From Phycisphaerae bacterium (GTDB taxonomy: Bacteria > Planctomycetota > Phycisphaerae > Phycisphaerales > SM1A02), in NCBI GenBank assembly GCA_002690755.1, contig NZFT01000083.1, forward strand, positions 1 to 10,973: a DNA stretch of 10,973 nt, given 5' to 3'. Under the pieces are notes generated by a model. It searched no databases, was not told the DNA's origin, and saw nothing but the letters and a program-made list of their open reading frames with translations. The translations under genes were made by a program, and so were the position numbers. This document shows, piece by piece, positions 1 to 10,553 of this stretch (its first letter is position 1; the number at the start of each line of letters is the position of its first letter).

Positions 1-1563
1 GAACAGGGGCGGGACCTTTGGCTGCTGACCATCAACAACCCGGAGACCGGCGGCGACCGGTCGAAGCCCGGCATGTGGATCGACGGCAACGTCCACGGCA
101 ACGAGATCCAGGCGGCCGAGACCGTTCTCTACACCGCGTGGTACCTGCTCGAGGGGTACGACGAGGTCGAGGCGATTCGCAAACTGGTCGACGAGAACGC
201 CTTCTACCTCCTCCCGATGGTGAATCCCGACGGACGGGCGGGCTGGTTCCGCGATCCGGGGACGCCGCACTCCAACCGGACCGGCCTGCGGCCGACCGAC
301 AACGACTTCGACGGTCTGTTCGACGAGGACGGCCCCGACGATCTGAACGGCGACGGGTTCATCGGTCGCATGTGGCGGCGCGATCCGAATGGAACCCACA
401 AACGAAGCGAACGCGACCCGCGGATGTTCGAACGGGTTCCCGCGGTCCCCGGGCCGGACGGTCGGATCATGCGGGGACAGTGGTCGATGGCGGGCAGCGA
501 AGGCATCGACAACGATGGTGACGGCCGGATCAACGAGGACGGCCAGGGCGGGTACGACATGAACCGCAACTGGCCGAGCGACTGGCAGCCCAGTCACGTG
601 CAGCGCGGCGCGGGGACGCACCCGTTCAGCTATCCCGAGACGCGTTGCGTCGGCGACTTCATCCGGGCCCACCCCAACATCGCGGCGGGGCAGAGTTATC
701 ACAACACCGGTGGCATGATCCTGCGCGGCCCCGGCGCCGCCTACGAAACCGGAAACTATCCGCAGGCGGATCTGGCGGTCTACGACGCGCTCGGAAACGC
801 GGGCGAGGAGATGCTTCCGCACTATCGCTACATGGTGATTCACTCCGATCTCTATCCGGTCCACGGTGGATTCGTGAACTGGCTCGCCGAGGGACTCGGC
901 GTGATCTCGTTCACGAACGAACTCTGGACGGATCGCCGGATCCTGCAGGATGGTGGCCGCGGCCCGGGCGACGAGGAGGCGCGGATGCGCTGGGAGGACC
1001 GGGTCCTCTTCGGCCAGACCTTCAGCGACTGGACCGAGGTCGAGCATCCGGAGTACGGAACCGTCCTCGTCGGCGGTGGCGACAAGTGGTCGAGTCGCAC
1101 GCCGCCCCCCTTCATGCTGGAGGAGGAAGCGCACCGGAACTTCGCGTTTACCATGTTCCACGCGGCGGAGATGCCGAGGCTTCGGGGACACGACGTGGTT
1201 GTGAAGGATCTCGGGGGCGGCCTCTGGCAGGTCGACCTGGAGATCGCCAACGATGCGTTGATACCGTCCCGCACCCAGCACATGCGAGCGAAGGGGATCG
1301 GGCGTCCCGACATCCTGGTGTTCGAGCCTGCCGACGGCACGGAAATCCGACTCGCGGGGCCGGTCGCGAACCGGTTCGCCCCCACCTTCGAACCCGCGAA
1401 GCATCGACCGGAACGCCTGCTGGTGCAGGGTGGCGTTCCCGGCCGGGGCATCGCGACGTTCCGCTACGTGCTGGAGAGCGACGGTCCTCCCTCGGGCACG
1501 TTCGGCTATTCGGCCGAGAAGGCTTCGGACATCTCGATCCCCCTCGAGGTCGCCGCGGAATGA
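1..1563 (+). CDS. M14-family zinc carboxypeptidase-like metallopeptidase (5' partial)
   Basis: The frame is open at base 1, so the true start lies upstream; 520 residues are visible. Numbering from the window edge, VHGNE supplies the first zinc pair (H32, E35), NPDGR (75-79) and YDMNRNWP (185-192) are substrate-pocket motifs of M14 peptidases, GQSYHNTGG carries the third zinc ligand (H234), and FTNELW supplies the likely catalytic Glu (E307). Known M14 enzymes use Zn to cleave C-terminal or amide-linked residues from peptides. Two Asp/Gly-rich loops resembling EF-hand or dockerin calcium loops sit between motifs (about 100-120 and 170-181). The last ~130 residues look like a beta-rich accessory domain. 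A signal peptide would be expected but would lie outside the window. The family is clear; the substrate cannot be told. The stop codon overlaps a mini-frame leading into the next gene, which suggests co-transcription. Confidence 0.93.
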   Translation, partial: EQGRDLWLLTINNPETGGDRSKPGMWIDGNVHGNEIQAAETVLYTAWYLLEGYDEVEAIRKLVDENAFYLLPMVNPDGRAGWFRDPGTPHSNRTGLRPTDNDFDGLFDEDGPDDLNGDGFIGRMWRRDPNGTHKRSERDPRMFERVPAVPGPDGRIMRGQWSMAGSEGIDNDGDGRINEDGQGGYDMNRNWPSDWQPSHVQRGAGTHPFSYPETRCVGDFIRAHPNIAAGQSYHNTGGMILRGPGAAYETGNYPQADLAVYDALGNAGEEMLPHYRYMVIHSDLYPVHGGFVNWLAEGLGVISFTNELWTDRRILQDGGRGPGDEEARMRWEDRVLFGQTFSDWTEVEHPEYGTVLVGGGDKWSSRTPPPFMLEEEAHRNFAFTMFHAAEMPRLRGHDVVVKDLGGGLWQVDLEIANDALIPSRTQHMRAKGIGRPDILVFEPADGTEIRLAGPVANRFAPTFEPAKHRPERLLVQGGVPGRGIATFRYVLESDGPPSGTFGYSAEKASDISIPLEVAAE

Positions 1564-1592
1564 GCACGCCCCGCCGGATGACGCAACCGTGA
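1560..1592 (+). other. 10-codon mini-frame overlapping both flanking genes
   Basis: ATG at 1560 overlaps the peptidase stop (ATGA), and the frame MSTPRRMTQP ends at a TGA (1590-1592) overlapping the GTG start of the flavoprotein (GTGA). The spacing would let one ribosome terminate and restart twice, a translational-coupling arrangement. It could also be the remnant of a longer flavoprotein N-terminus lost to a one-base frame change. Only the geometry is seen; translation is inferred. Confidence 0.35.
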
Positions 1593-2860
1593 GCAGGGAG
1601 TCGGTCGACGTCCTCATCGTGGGTGCGGGTGCCGCGGGGCTCATGGCCGCGATCCATGCCGGTCGGGCGGCCGGTCCGGACACCCGGATCCTCGTCGTCG
1701 ACGGGGCGAGGAAGATCGGGGTGAAGATTCTCGTCGCGGGTGGTGGCCGCTGCAACGTCACCCACCACGAAGTCCGACCGGAGGACTACGGGGGGTCGAG
1801 TCGGAACGCGATCCGCAAGGTGCTTCGGGCCTACCCGGTCGACGAGGTGGTGGCGTTTTTCGCCGCCGAAGGCGTCGTTCTGAAGCGGGAGGAGACCGGC
1901 AAGCTCTTTCCCACCACCGACAAGGCGCAGACCGTCCTGGACGCCCTGCTCAACGCCGTCTCGAAGGCCGGCGTCGAACTTCGTCATCCGGTGCGGATCG
2001 AGTCGATCGAACGAGGCGAGGACGGATTCATCGTGTCGGGACTCGAATTCGAGGCGACGGCGCAGCGGGTGGTGCTCTGCACCGGCGGCAAGGCGCTGCC
2101 GAAATCCGGTTCCGACGGCGCCGGACTGGAGATCGCACGACGGCTCGGCCATTCCATCACCGATGCGGTCCATCCGGCCCTCGTTCCGCTCGTGCTCGCC
2201 GACGTCGATCCGATCCGTGAACTCGGTGGCATCGCCGCCCCCGTGACCTTGATGATTCGAGGCGGCAACGGTCGGGCGATCGCCGAATACACGGCCCCCC
2301 TGCTCTGCACGCACTTCGGAGTCTCCGGTCCGGTGGTCCTGGACGCCAGCCGGTACCTCCTCGCGGCCCGGGCCGCCGGAGACGACGCGATCGCGGTCGT
2401 GCGCTGGCTGCCCGACGTGGATCGCGATGAATTCGAACAGTCGATGCTCGGCGCCCCGGGTGGGGCGACGTGCCAATCGCTCCTGAAGGGGCGATTGCCG
2501 GATCGACTGCTCCGCATGCTGCTCCACGCCGCCGGGGTCGAGCCGGCGGATCGGGTGCGGGGGCTCGCGCGCGATCGCCGAAGATCGCTGCTCGACGTGC
2601 TCTTCGAACACCCGTTGGTCGTGGTGGGCGACCGGGGTTACACCTTCGCGGAAGCCACGGCCGGCGGGGTCCCGCTTTCCGAGATCAAACTCGATTCTAT
2701 GGAGTCGCGTCTGGTCGCGGGACTTCATCTCGCCGGTGAGATCTGCGACGTCGACGGACGCGTGGGCGGGTTCAATTTCCAATGGGCGTGGGCGAGTGGC
2801 CGGGTGGCCGGTGGTGCGGCGGCCTCGATCCACGAGGCCTCGATCCACGCCGCGTCGTGA
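1589..2860 (+). CDS. HI0933/BaiN-family NAD(P)/FAD-dependent oxidoreductase
   Basis: A 423-residue flavoprotein of about the usual family length. The FAD-binding Rossmann motif GAGAAG is at residues 12-17 and an acidic residue ends the second strand (D38). The family signature GGGRCNVTH follows at about 51-59. TGGKALPKSGSDGAG lies mid-protein, and GEICDVDGRVGGFNFQWAWA (from residue 383) is the C-terminal FAD-contact signature. Relatives include HI0933, E. coli YhiN and the bile-acid reductase BaiN; most members have no proven substrate, so none is assigned. The GTG at 1589 is chosen because the Rossmann strand starts within eight residues and a GGA lies 10 bases upstream; in-frame codons further up lie inside the peptidase gene. 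It overlaps the preceding mini-frame, so an operon with the peptidase is likely. The final residues come from a 15-bp tandem duplication. Confidence 0.93.
   Translation: MSRESVDVLIVGAGAAGLMAAIHAGRAAGPDTRILVVDGARKIGVKILVAGGGRCNVTHHEVRPEDYGGSSRNAIRKVLRAYPVDEVVAFFAAEGVVLKREETGKLFPTTDKAQTVLDALLNAVSKAGVELRHPVRIESIERGEDGFIVSGLEFEATAQRVVLCTGGKALPKSGSDGAGLEIARRLGHSITDAVHPALVPLVLADVDPIRELGGIAAPVTLMIRGGNGRAIAEYTAPLLCTHFGVSGPVVLDASRYLLAARAAGDDAIAVVRWLPDVDRDEFEQSMLGAPGGATCQSLLKGRLPDRLLRMLLHAAGVEPADRVRGLARDRRRSLLDVLFEHPLVVVGDRGYTFAEATAGGVPLSEIKLDSMESRLVAGLHLAGEICDVDGRVGGFNFQWAWASGRVAGGAAASIHEASIHAAS
2821..2850 (+). repeat. 15-bp tandem duplication at the flavoprotein C-terminus
   Basis: Two adjacent 15-base copies (2821-2835 and 2836-2850) match at 14 of 15 positions and encode ASIHE followed by ASIHA. 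The unit is in frame, so it only lengthens the C-terminal tail beyond the conserved FAD-contact motif. It looks like a recent slippage duplication. Confidence 0.85.
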
Positions 2861-2912
2861 CTCGGGGCGGGTCTTCGATGATGGAGGTCGGTAGCATGGC
2901 GTCGACGAAGCG

Positions 2913-2986
2913 GGGCTGGTAGCTCAGCGGCCCAGAGCCCCCGACTCATAATCGGCGAGACCCCGGTTCGAATCCGGGCCGGCCCA
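2913..2986 (+). tRNA. tRNA with CAU anticodon (elongator Met or Ile2)
   Basis: A full cloverleaf can be drawn: a 7-bp acceptor stem (GGGCTGG with CCGGCCC, one G-T pair), D stem GCTC/GAGC, anticodon loop CTCATAA with CAT at 2947-2949, a 5-base variable loop, T stem CCCGG/CCGGG with loop TTCGAAT, and discriminator A. G1-C72 and the absence of three G-C pairs in the anticodon stem argue against initiator tRNA. CAU tRNAs of this shape are either elongator Met or the lysidine-modified Ile tRNA reading AUA. The anticodon core GACTCATAATC resembles Ile2, but this is not decisive. The outermost anticodon-stem pair is a C-C mismatch. CCA is not encoded. It lies 52 bases after the flavoprotein and 9 bases from the converging ATPase gene. 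Confidence 0.95.
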
Positions 2987-2995
2987 TCTTCTTCG

Positions 2996-5251
2996 TCATG
3001 CCGCGTTGGCGGTCGCGCCGGCTCGGGCGGCGTCGATGCCGGCCTGCCGTTCCCGTGCCAGCGAGCGTCGGAGTCGGATGGCGTTTCCAATCACCGAGAT
3101 GTCGCTGCACGCCATCGCCCCCGCCGCGATCAGCGGTCCGCTGGTGCCCAGGAGACCGAATGCGGCGGCGGGGATCGCGATGGAGTTGTAGAGGAAGGCG
3201 AGGAAGAGATTCTGTCGGATGGTTCGCAGCGTCCGACGGGCGAGGTGGATCGCGTCGGGGACGGAGGTGACCCGGTCCGGTGGCACCACCACGTCCGCCG
3301 CCTCGATGGCGGCGCCGGTTCCGCCGGCCATCGCGATGCCGAGGTCGGCGGCGGCGAGGGCCGCGGCGTCGTTGATGCCGTCCCCCACCATCGCGGTGCG
3401 CCGATCGCGTCCCGAGACGACTTCCAGTTTGGAGTCGGGGGTCGCTTCCGCGATGATCTCACCGTCGGCGAGCCCCACCATCCGGCCGATCCGACGCGCC
3501 GAGTCGGTCCGGTCCCCGGTGAGCATGCGGACGTCGATACCCATCGCGCGGAGACGGGTGATCGCCTCCGCGGCATCGTCGCGTGGCTCGTCATCGACGA
3601 AGAACCGCGCGACGGGGACGTCGTCGATTTCGACTCGACAGCTCGCGGCCTCGTCCCGAAGGACCCGGATCCGCCGTCCGTCGACGGTGGCGGTCACGCC
3701 TTCGCCGGGCGTCGCCTCGAAGTCCCGGGCGGCGGGAATCTCGATTCCTCGACGCCCGGCCTCCTCGAGGACCGCCCGGGCGATCGGATGCTCGCTTCCG
3801 GATTCGGCGGCCGCCGCGGCGGCCACGATGAACGTCTCGTCTCCGGTGGTCTCGACGAAGTCGATGCGGGTCACCCGGGGTCGACCGACCGTCAAGGTGC
3901 CGGTCTTGTCGAAGACGACCGCTTCGAGCCGGCCCGACGACTCGAGGCTCGCGGCGCTCTTGATGAGGATTCCACGCCGACTCGCCTCCCCCGCGCCGAC
4001 CATCACCGCCATCGGCGTGGCGAGCCCGAGGGCGCAGGGGCACGAGATGATCAGGACGGTCACTGTGCTGACCACCCCGGTGTTCCAGTCGCCCATGATG
4101 AACCCCCATCCGAACAGCGCGGCCGCCGCCACCGAAAGCACGGTGGGGACGAAGATCGAGGACACCCGGTCCGCGAGTCGCTGGATCGGGGCCTGGCTCG
4201 ACTGGGCGTTCTGAACGAGGTTCGCGATCCGCGCGACGGTCGTGTTGTGACCATCGACCGTGGCCTCGAGTTTGAGGAGTCCGTTTCCGTTCAAGGTGCC
4301 CGCGACCACCGGGTCCCCCGGGCCGCGCGGAACGGGCAGCGGCTCGCCGGTGACCAGTGATTCGTCGACCTCGCTCCGGCCCTCGAGCACGCTGGCGTCG
4401 ACGGGGATCCGACCGCCGGGACGTACCAGGTAGACGTCGCCGACGTTGATCCGGGAGCTCGGGACGTTCGTGGTTTCACCGGATTCGTCGACGCGTTCGG
4501 CGACTTCCGGCTGAAGTTCGAGCAGATCCCGCACCGCGGTACTCGCCCGCGCCGAGGCCTTGGCTTCGAGGAAATGGCCGAGGCTGATGACGCCGAGCAG
4601 GGCCGCGCTTTCCGCGAAGTAGAGTGGAAGGCTCGCCCATGTTCCCGGATCGGCGAGGGCTCGCTGCGCGGTGAAGACGATCAGGCTCCAGACGAACGCG
4701 GTCGTCGCCCCGATCGAGACCAGGGTGTCCATGTTGGTCCCGCCACGGCGGGCCGCCGTGAACGCGGATACGTAGAACCCGCCTCCGGCGACCACCAGCA
4801 CCAGCAGGCCGCCAAGCATCATGATCCAGGGGACCCATTCCGCGCCGTGGCCCACGGTCCAGTGGAGGATTTCGAGTGGAATCCAGACCCCGATCCCGAC
4901 GATCGCGCGACGCTTCCACATCCGAACGGTGCGGGCCTGGGAGAGCTCCATCCGGGAGCGGGTCTCCGCGAGGTCTTCCCGGACCTCCAGAAACTCGCCC
5001 TGGAACCCTCGAGATGCGATCACCTGCAGCGTCGGGTCGACCTCGAGCCGGCCCTCGACGACGGCAAGCCCGCTGGTGAAGTCCACGGTCGCCGACTCGA
5101 CCTCCGTCCGGCCCCGCAGGGCCGTTTGGAGCTCGCCGGCGCAGCCGGTGCAGTGCATGCCCTCGATTCGATAGCGGCGGGTGGCCGGCGGTTCGCTGGC
5201 AACGCCGTCTGAATCTGTATCGCGGTCCGGAGAGATCGACATCGGTTCCAT
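2996..5251 (-). CDS. P1B-type heavy-metal (Cu-like) translocating ATPase
   Basis: A 751-residue membrane pump that uses ATP to export soft metal ions, most like the Cu(I) exporter CopA. The order is: one N-terminal metal-binding domain with GMHCTGC (C34, C37); membrane helices from about 115; the actuator motif TGEP (301-304); CPC in the transport helix (404-406); the phosphorylation motif DKTGT (D448); the HP signature SEHP (486-489); GEGV; TGDRTD (579-584); and MVGDGIND (621-628). Cu-type residues Y688-N689 are present in TM7, but in TM8, where CopA proteins have MxxSS, this protein reads MACSD (M713, D717), so metal selectivity may be altered. The nucleotide-binding domain also seems short: the usual stretch after GEGV with a GN-LM motif is missing. 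ATG 5251 is used; an ATG at 5242, preceded by GGAACCG, is an alternative. It is transcribed divergently from the secA leader gene. Confidence 0.93.
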   Translation of the reverse strand: MEPMSISPDRDTDSDGVASEPPATRRYRIEGMHCTGCAGELQTALRGRTEVESATVDFTSGLAVVEGRLEVDPTLQVIASRGFQGEFLEVREDLAETRSRMELSQARTVRMWKRRAIVGIGVWIPLEILHWTVGHGAEWVPWIMMLGGLLVLVVAGGGFYVSAFTAARRGGTNMDTLVSIGATTAFVWSLIVFTAQRALADPGTWASLPLYFAESAALLGVISLGHFLEAKASARASTAVRDLLELQPEVAERVDESGETTNVPSSRINVGDVYLVRPGGRIPVDASVLEGRSEVDESLVTGEPLPVPRGPGDPVVAGTLNGNGLLKLEATVDGHNTTVARIANLVQNAQSSQAPIQRLADRVSSIFVPTVLSVAAAALFGWGFIMGDWNTGVVSTVTVLIISCPCALGLATPMAVMVGAGEASRRGILIKSAASLESSGRLEAVVFDKTGTLTVGRPRVTRIDFVETTGDETFIVAAAAAAESGSEHPIARAVLEEAGRRGIEIPAARDFEATPGEGVTATVDGRRIRVLRDEAASCRVEIDDVPVARFFVDDEPRDDAAEAITRLRAMGIDVRMLTGDRTDSARRIGRMVGLADGEIIAEATPDSKLEVVSGRDRRTAMVGDGINDAAALAAADLGIAMAGGTGAAIEAADVVVPPDRVTSVPDAIHLARRTLRTIRQNLFLAFLYNSIAIPAAAFGLLGTSGPLIAAGAMACSDISVIGNAIRLRRSLARERQAGIDAARAGATANAA

Positions 5252-5317
5252 GCTACGGAGTTCCGCGATTCAGGTTCGTTCTCTGGGGTACGAGGGGTCC
5301 GAGAGCCGATCTTCTCG

Positions 5318-5331
5318 TTGCAGGGATGCAA
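5318..5331. promoter_or_regulatory. Inverted repeat TTGCA-N4-TGCAA, possible operator
   Basis: Perfect 5-base half-sites spaced by GGGA, about 67-80 bases upstream of the ATPase start and about 19 bases upstream of the -35 of the leader promoter. The position suits a dimeric regulator acting on either promoter. It does not match the CueR or CopY operator patterns I know. A short palindrome can arise by chance. Confidence 0.25.
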
Positions 5332-5349
5332 TCCCCGGGTGGCGGCGTC

Positions 5350-5379
5350 TTGATTCATCACCCGGATCGCGGATACGCT
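5350..5379 (+). promoter_or_regulatory. Candidate sigma70-type promoter for the secA leader/secA unit
   Basis: TTGATT (5350-5355) and TACGCT (5374-5379) are separated by 18 bases and precede the leader ORF by about 50 bases. The -10 resembles the TACACT element upstream of tRNA-Lys in this same window, which supports a shared local consensus. No experimental start site is implied. Confidence 0.45.
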
Positions 5380-5431
5380 GCTCTATCTCACTCAGGAGTC
5401 CTCATCGGGACCTTCCAGGCGACTCGAACGC

Positions 5432-5773
5432 ATGAACGCCTCCGACCCTCAACCTCGCGACACGACCCCCGTCAGCGCCCTGGCGACCATGCTGGCCGCC
5501 GCCGTCGTGCTGTCCGTGGGCGTGGCGAGCGGCAGTCTCGGGGCCCTCGCACCCGCCGCCGCCGTCAACGCGGTGTTCATGGGCGGAATGCGCACCGTCG
5601 CGACGCCGGGAACCGTGCATCCGTCCCTTCGGACCGAGGCGCCCCGAAGTCGTTCGGTGCTCGCGGTCGCGAAGGCGGATCGTCGGATCGTGCCGGCCGG
5701 GGCCGCCCGGATCGCGATCGCCGGCCCCTCGGGGCCCGCCGCGTCGAACCTGCCACCGCCGCACGCGGGCTGA
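5432..5773 (+). CDS. 113-residue exported/membrane small protein upstream of secA, candidate arrest-peptide leader
   Basis: No family is recognised. Codon use is strongly G/C at third positions, like the neighbouring genes, which supports real coding. A hydrophobic Ala/Val/Leu stretch at about residues 17-45 looks like an uncleaved signal or signal peptide, although the short N-terminus is not positively charged. The middle is basic (several Arg/Lys, 67-86) and the end is Gly/Pro-rich: RIAIAGPSGP at 93-102, then PPP at 108-110 and only HAG before the stop. A short secreted ORF directly before secA, with an AGP motif and a terminal polyproline, parallels SecM-type stalling leaders, although SecM's critical Arg before AGP is Ile here. 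No strong Shine-Dalgarno precedes ATG 5432, so the start is uncertain. An ordinary small secreted protein remains possible. Confidence 0.6.
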   Translation: MNASDPQPRDTTPVSALATMLAAAVVLSVGVASGSLGALAPAAAVNAVFMGGMRTVATPGTVHPSLRTEAPRSRSVLAVAKADRRIVPAGAARIAIAGPSGPAASNLPPPHAG

Positions 5774-5928
5774 GTCCCCCGTCGTCCCATCCCGGACGAC
5801 GGCCGCCGGCTCCCTGCGTCTTCGTTTCAAATCACACCGACTCCATCCACGCCGGCCGTCTTCAGGCCAGGGCGTGTCTTGATCGACCGACGTTCCGTCG
5901 GGCGGTCGTTTCCCGAAAGGATCCCGTC
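5774..5928 (+). promoter_or_regulatory. Structured secA intercistronic leader with mutually exclusive helices
   Basis: Helix A is a perfect 9-bp stem (5779-5787 with 5794-5802, 6-base loop) starting 5 bases after the leader stop codon. Helix B pairs 5798-5805 with 5853-5860 (8 bp, perfect) and reuses part of the 3' arm of helix A, so the two cannot form together. A third hairpin (5884-5889 with 5903-5908, or 5887-5892 with 5896-5901) ends just before the secA Shine-Dalgarno. A ribosome at the end of the leader ORF would abut or melt helix A. Pairings were found by hand; no energies were calculated. No T-tract follows helix A, so a simple terminator is unlikely. Confidence 0.5.
5915..5921 (+). 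promoter_or_regulatory. secA ribosome binding site
   Basis: GAAAGGA sits 7 bases before ATG 5929. It decides the secA start and excludes the much longer upstream reading of the same frame (from 5326), which would run through the leader gene out of frame. Confidence 0.75.
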
Positions 5929-10110
<4,182 letters not shown>

Positions 10111-10120
10111 GCCCGTCGAC

Positions 10121-10148
10121 TTGAAGACGGAGCCGGAGTCGCTACACT
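10121..10148 (+). promoter_or_regulatory. Sigma70-type promoter of tRNA-Lys
   Basis: TTGAAG (10121-10126), a 16-base spacer, and TACACT (10143-10148). The tRNA 5' end at 10155 lies 7 bases past the -10, so transcription would begin at or next to the mature end. It starts 10 bases after the secA stop, so the tRNA may also receive read-through from secA. Confidence 0.65.
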
Positions 10149-10154
10149 CGTCCC

Positions 10155-10227
<73 letters not shown>

Positions 10228-10323
10228 TTGGTACGGAATGCGTCTGATCGACCTTCCGCAGCGTGAAGATCGTCGTTTCGGCGGTTGAAGTTCGCCCCGG
10301 GCTCCGGCCCGAGACCAGATCCA
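10228..10323 (+). other. Transcribed 3' trailer of tRNA-Lys; possible small RNA
   Basis: Between the tRNA and the terminator no convincing coding frame is seen. A hairpin with a UCCG tetraloop closed by C-G (CGGGC/GCCCG, 10298-10311) lies shortly before the terminator stem. UNCG loops are unusually stable in RNA. The segment may be just a processed trailer or a small RNA released with the tRNA. Confidence 0.35.
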
Positions 10324-10368
10324 AAGGACCCCCGCGAGCGGCGACGCTTCCGGGGGTCCTTCTTTTTT
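10324..10368 (+). terminator. Strong intrinsic terminator downstream of tRNA-Lys
   Basis: A perfect 11-bp stem (AAGGACCCCCG at 10324-10334 with CGGGGGTCCTT at 10351-10361) with a 16-base loop is followed by a run of six T (10363-10368). It ends the tRNA-Lys transcript and probably any read-through from the leader-secA unit. Confidence 0.93.
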
Positions 10369-10553
10369 CTGACACCTTCGCATGAGGAGGCGATCGAAGT
10401 CGGCCTTCGCCCGATCCGAATCCCCCCTCGATGGATTCCGCCCGGGGGATTGATGTCGCGTTTTTCGCTGGATTGGTGTCACGGGCCCGGATGGTGTGTC
10501 TACGGACCTCCGACCACGCTTCCGTCCAACCCCGACGAGGAAGGAACTCCGAC
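10369..10553. other. Intergenic stretch with no recognised gene
   Basis: These 185 bases after the terminator hold no supported gene. An 8-bp inverted repeat (AATCCCCC at 10419-10426 with GGGGGATT at 10444-10451) is present, with a run of five T some 9 bases later, too far for a good terminator. The promoter of the following miniprotein should lie here, but no clear -35/-10 pair stands out. Confidence 0.5.
10537..10545 (+). promoter_or_regulatory. Strong ribosome binding site of the 35-residue miniprotein
   Basis: GAGGAAGGA lies 8 bases before ATG 10554. It is the best Shine-Dalgarno match in the window and the main reason to accept this tiny ORF with this start. Confidence 0.65.

Larger units (their letters stand above)
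5252..5431. other. Divergent intergenic region between metal ATPase and secA leader gene
   Basis: This 180-base stretch must hold the control signals for both divergent units. On the + side a sigma70-like promoter is visible at 5350-5379. An inverted repeat (TTGCA, four bases, TGCAA) lies at 5318-5331. No convincing -35/-10 pair was found for the ATPase on the - strand. An AGGAG at 5394-5398 has no start codon at a usable distance. Confidence 0.6.

Noticed and set aside
1148..2848. 566-residue open frame on the - strand opposite the flavoprotein
   Set aside because: It mirrors the conserved FAD oxidoreductase and part of the peptidase; its Arg/Gly/Pro/His-rich composition is typical of a shadow frame.
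3245..4360. 371-residue + frame opposite the P-type ATPase
   Set aside because: It runs antisense to a protein with the full set of P1B motifs, shows no domain of its own and has skewed composition.
5394..5398. AGGAG as Shine-Dalgarno of the leader ORF
   Set aside because: It is 33 bases from the ATG at 5432 and no start codon lies at a usable distance.
5779..5802. Intrinsic terminator between leader ORF and secA
   Set aside because: The stem is strong but is followed by a GC-rich stretch with no T-tract, so a translational or switch role fits better.
5326..5928. N-terminal extension of SecA by 201 residues
   Set aside because: The extension is Arg/Pro-rich and unlike SecA, overlaps the leader ORF in another frame, and a good Shine-Dalgarno precedes the standard start at 5929.
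10419..10451. Second terminator after tRNA-Lys
   Set aside because: The 8-bp inverted repeat is real, but the T run starts about 9 bases beyond it, and a far better terminator lies just upstream.
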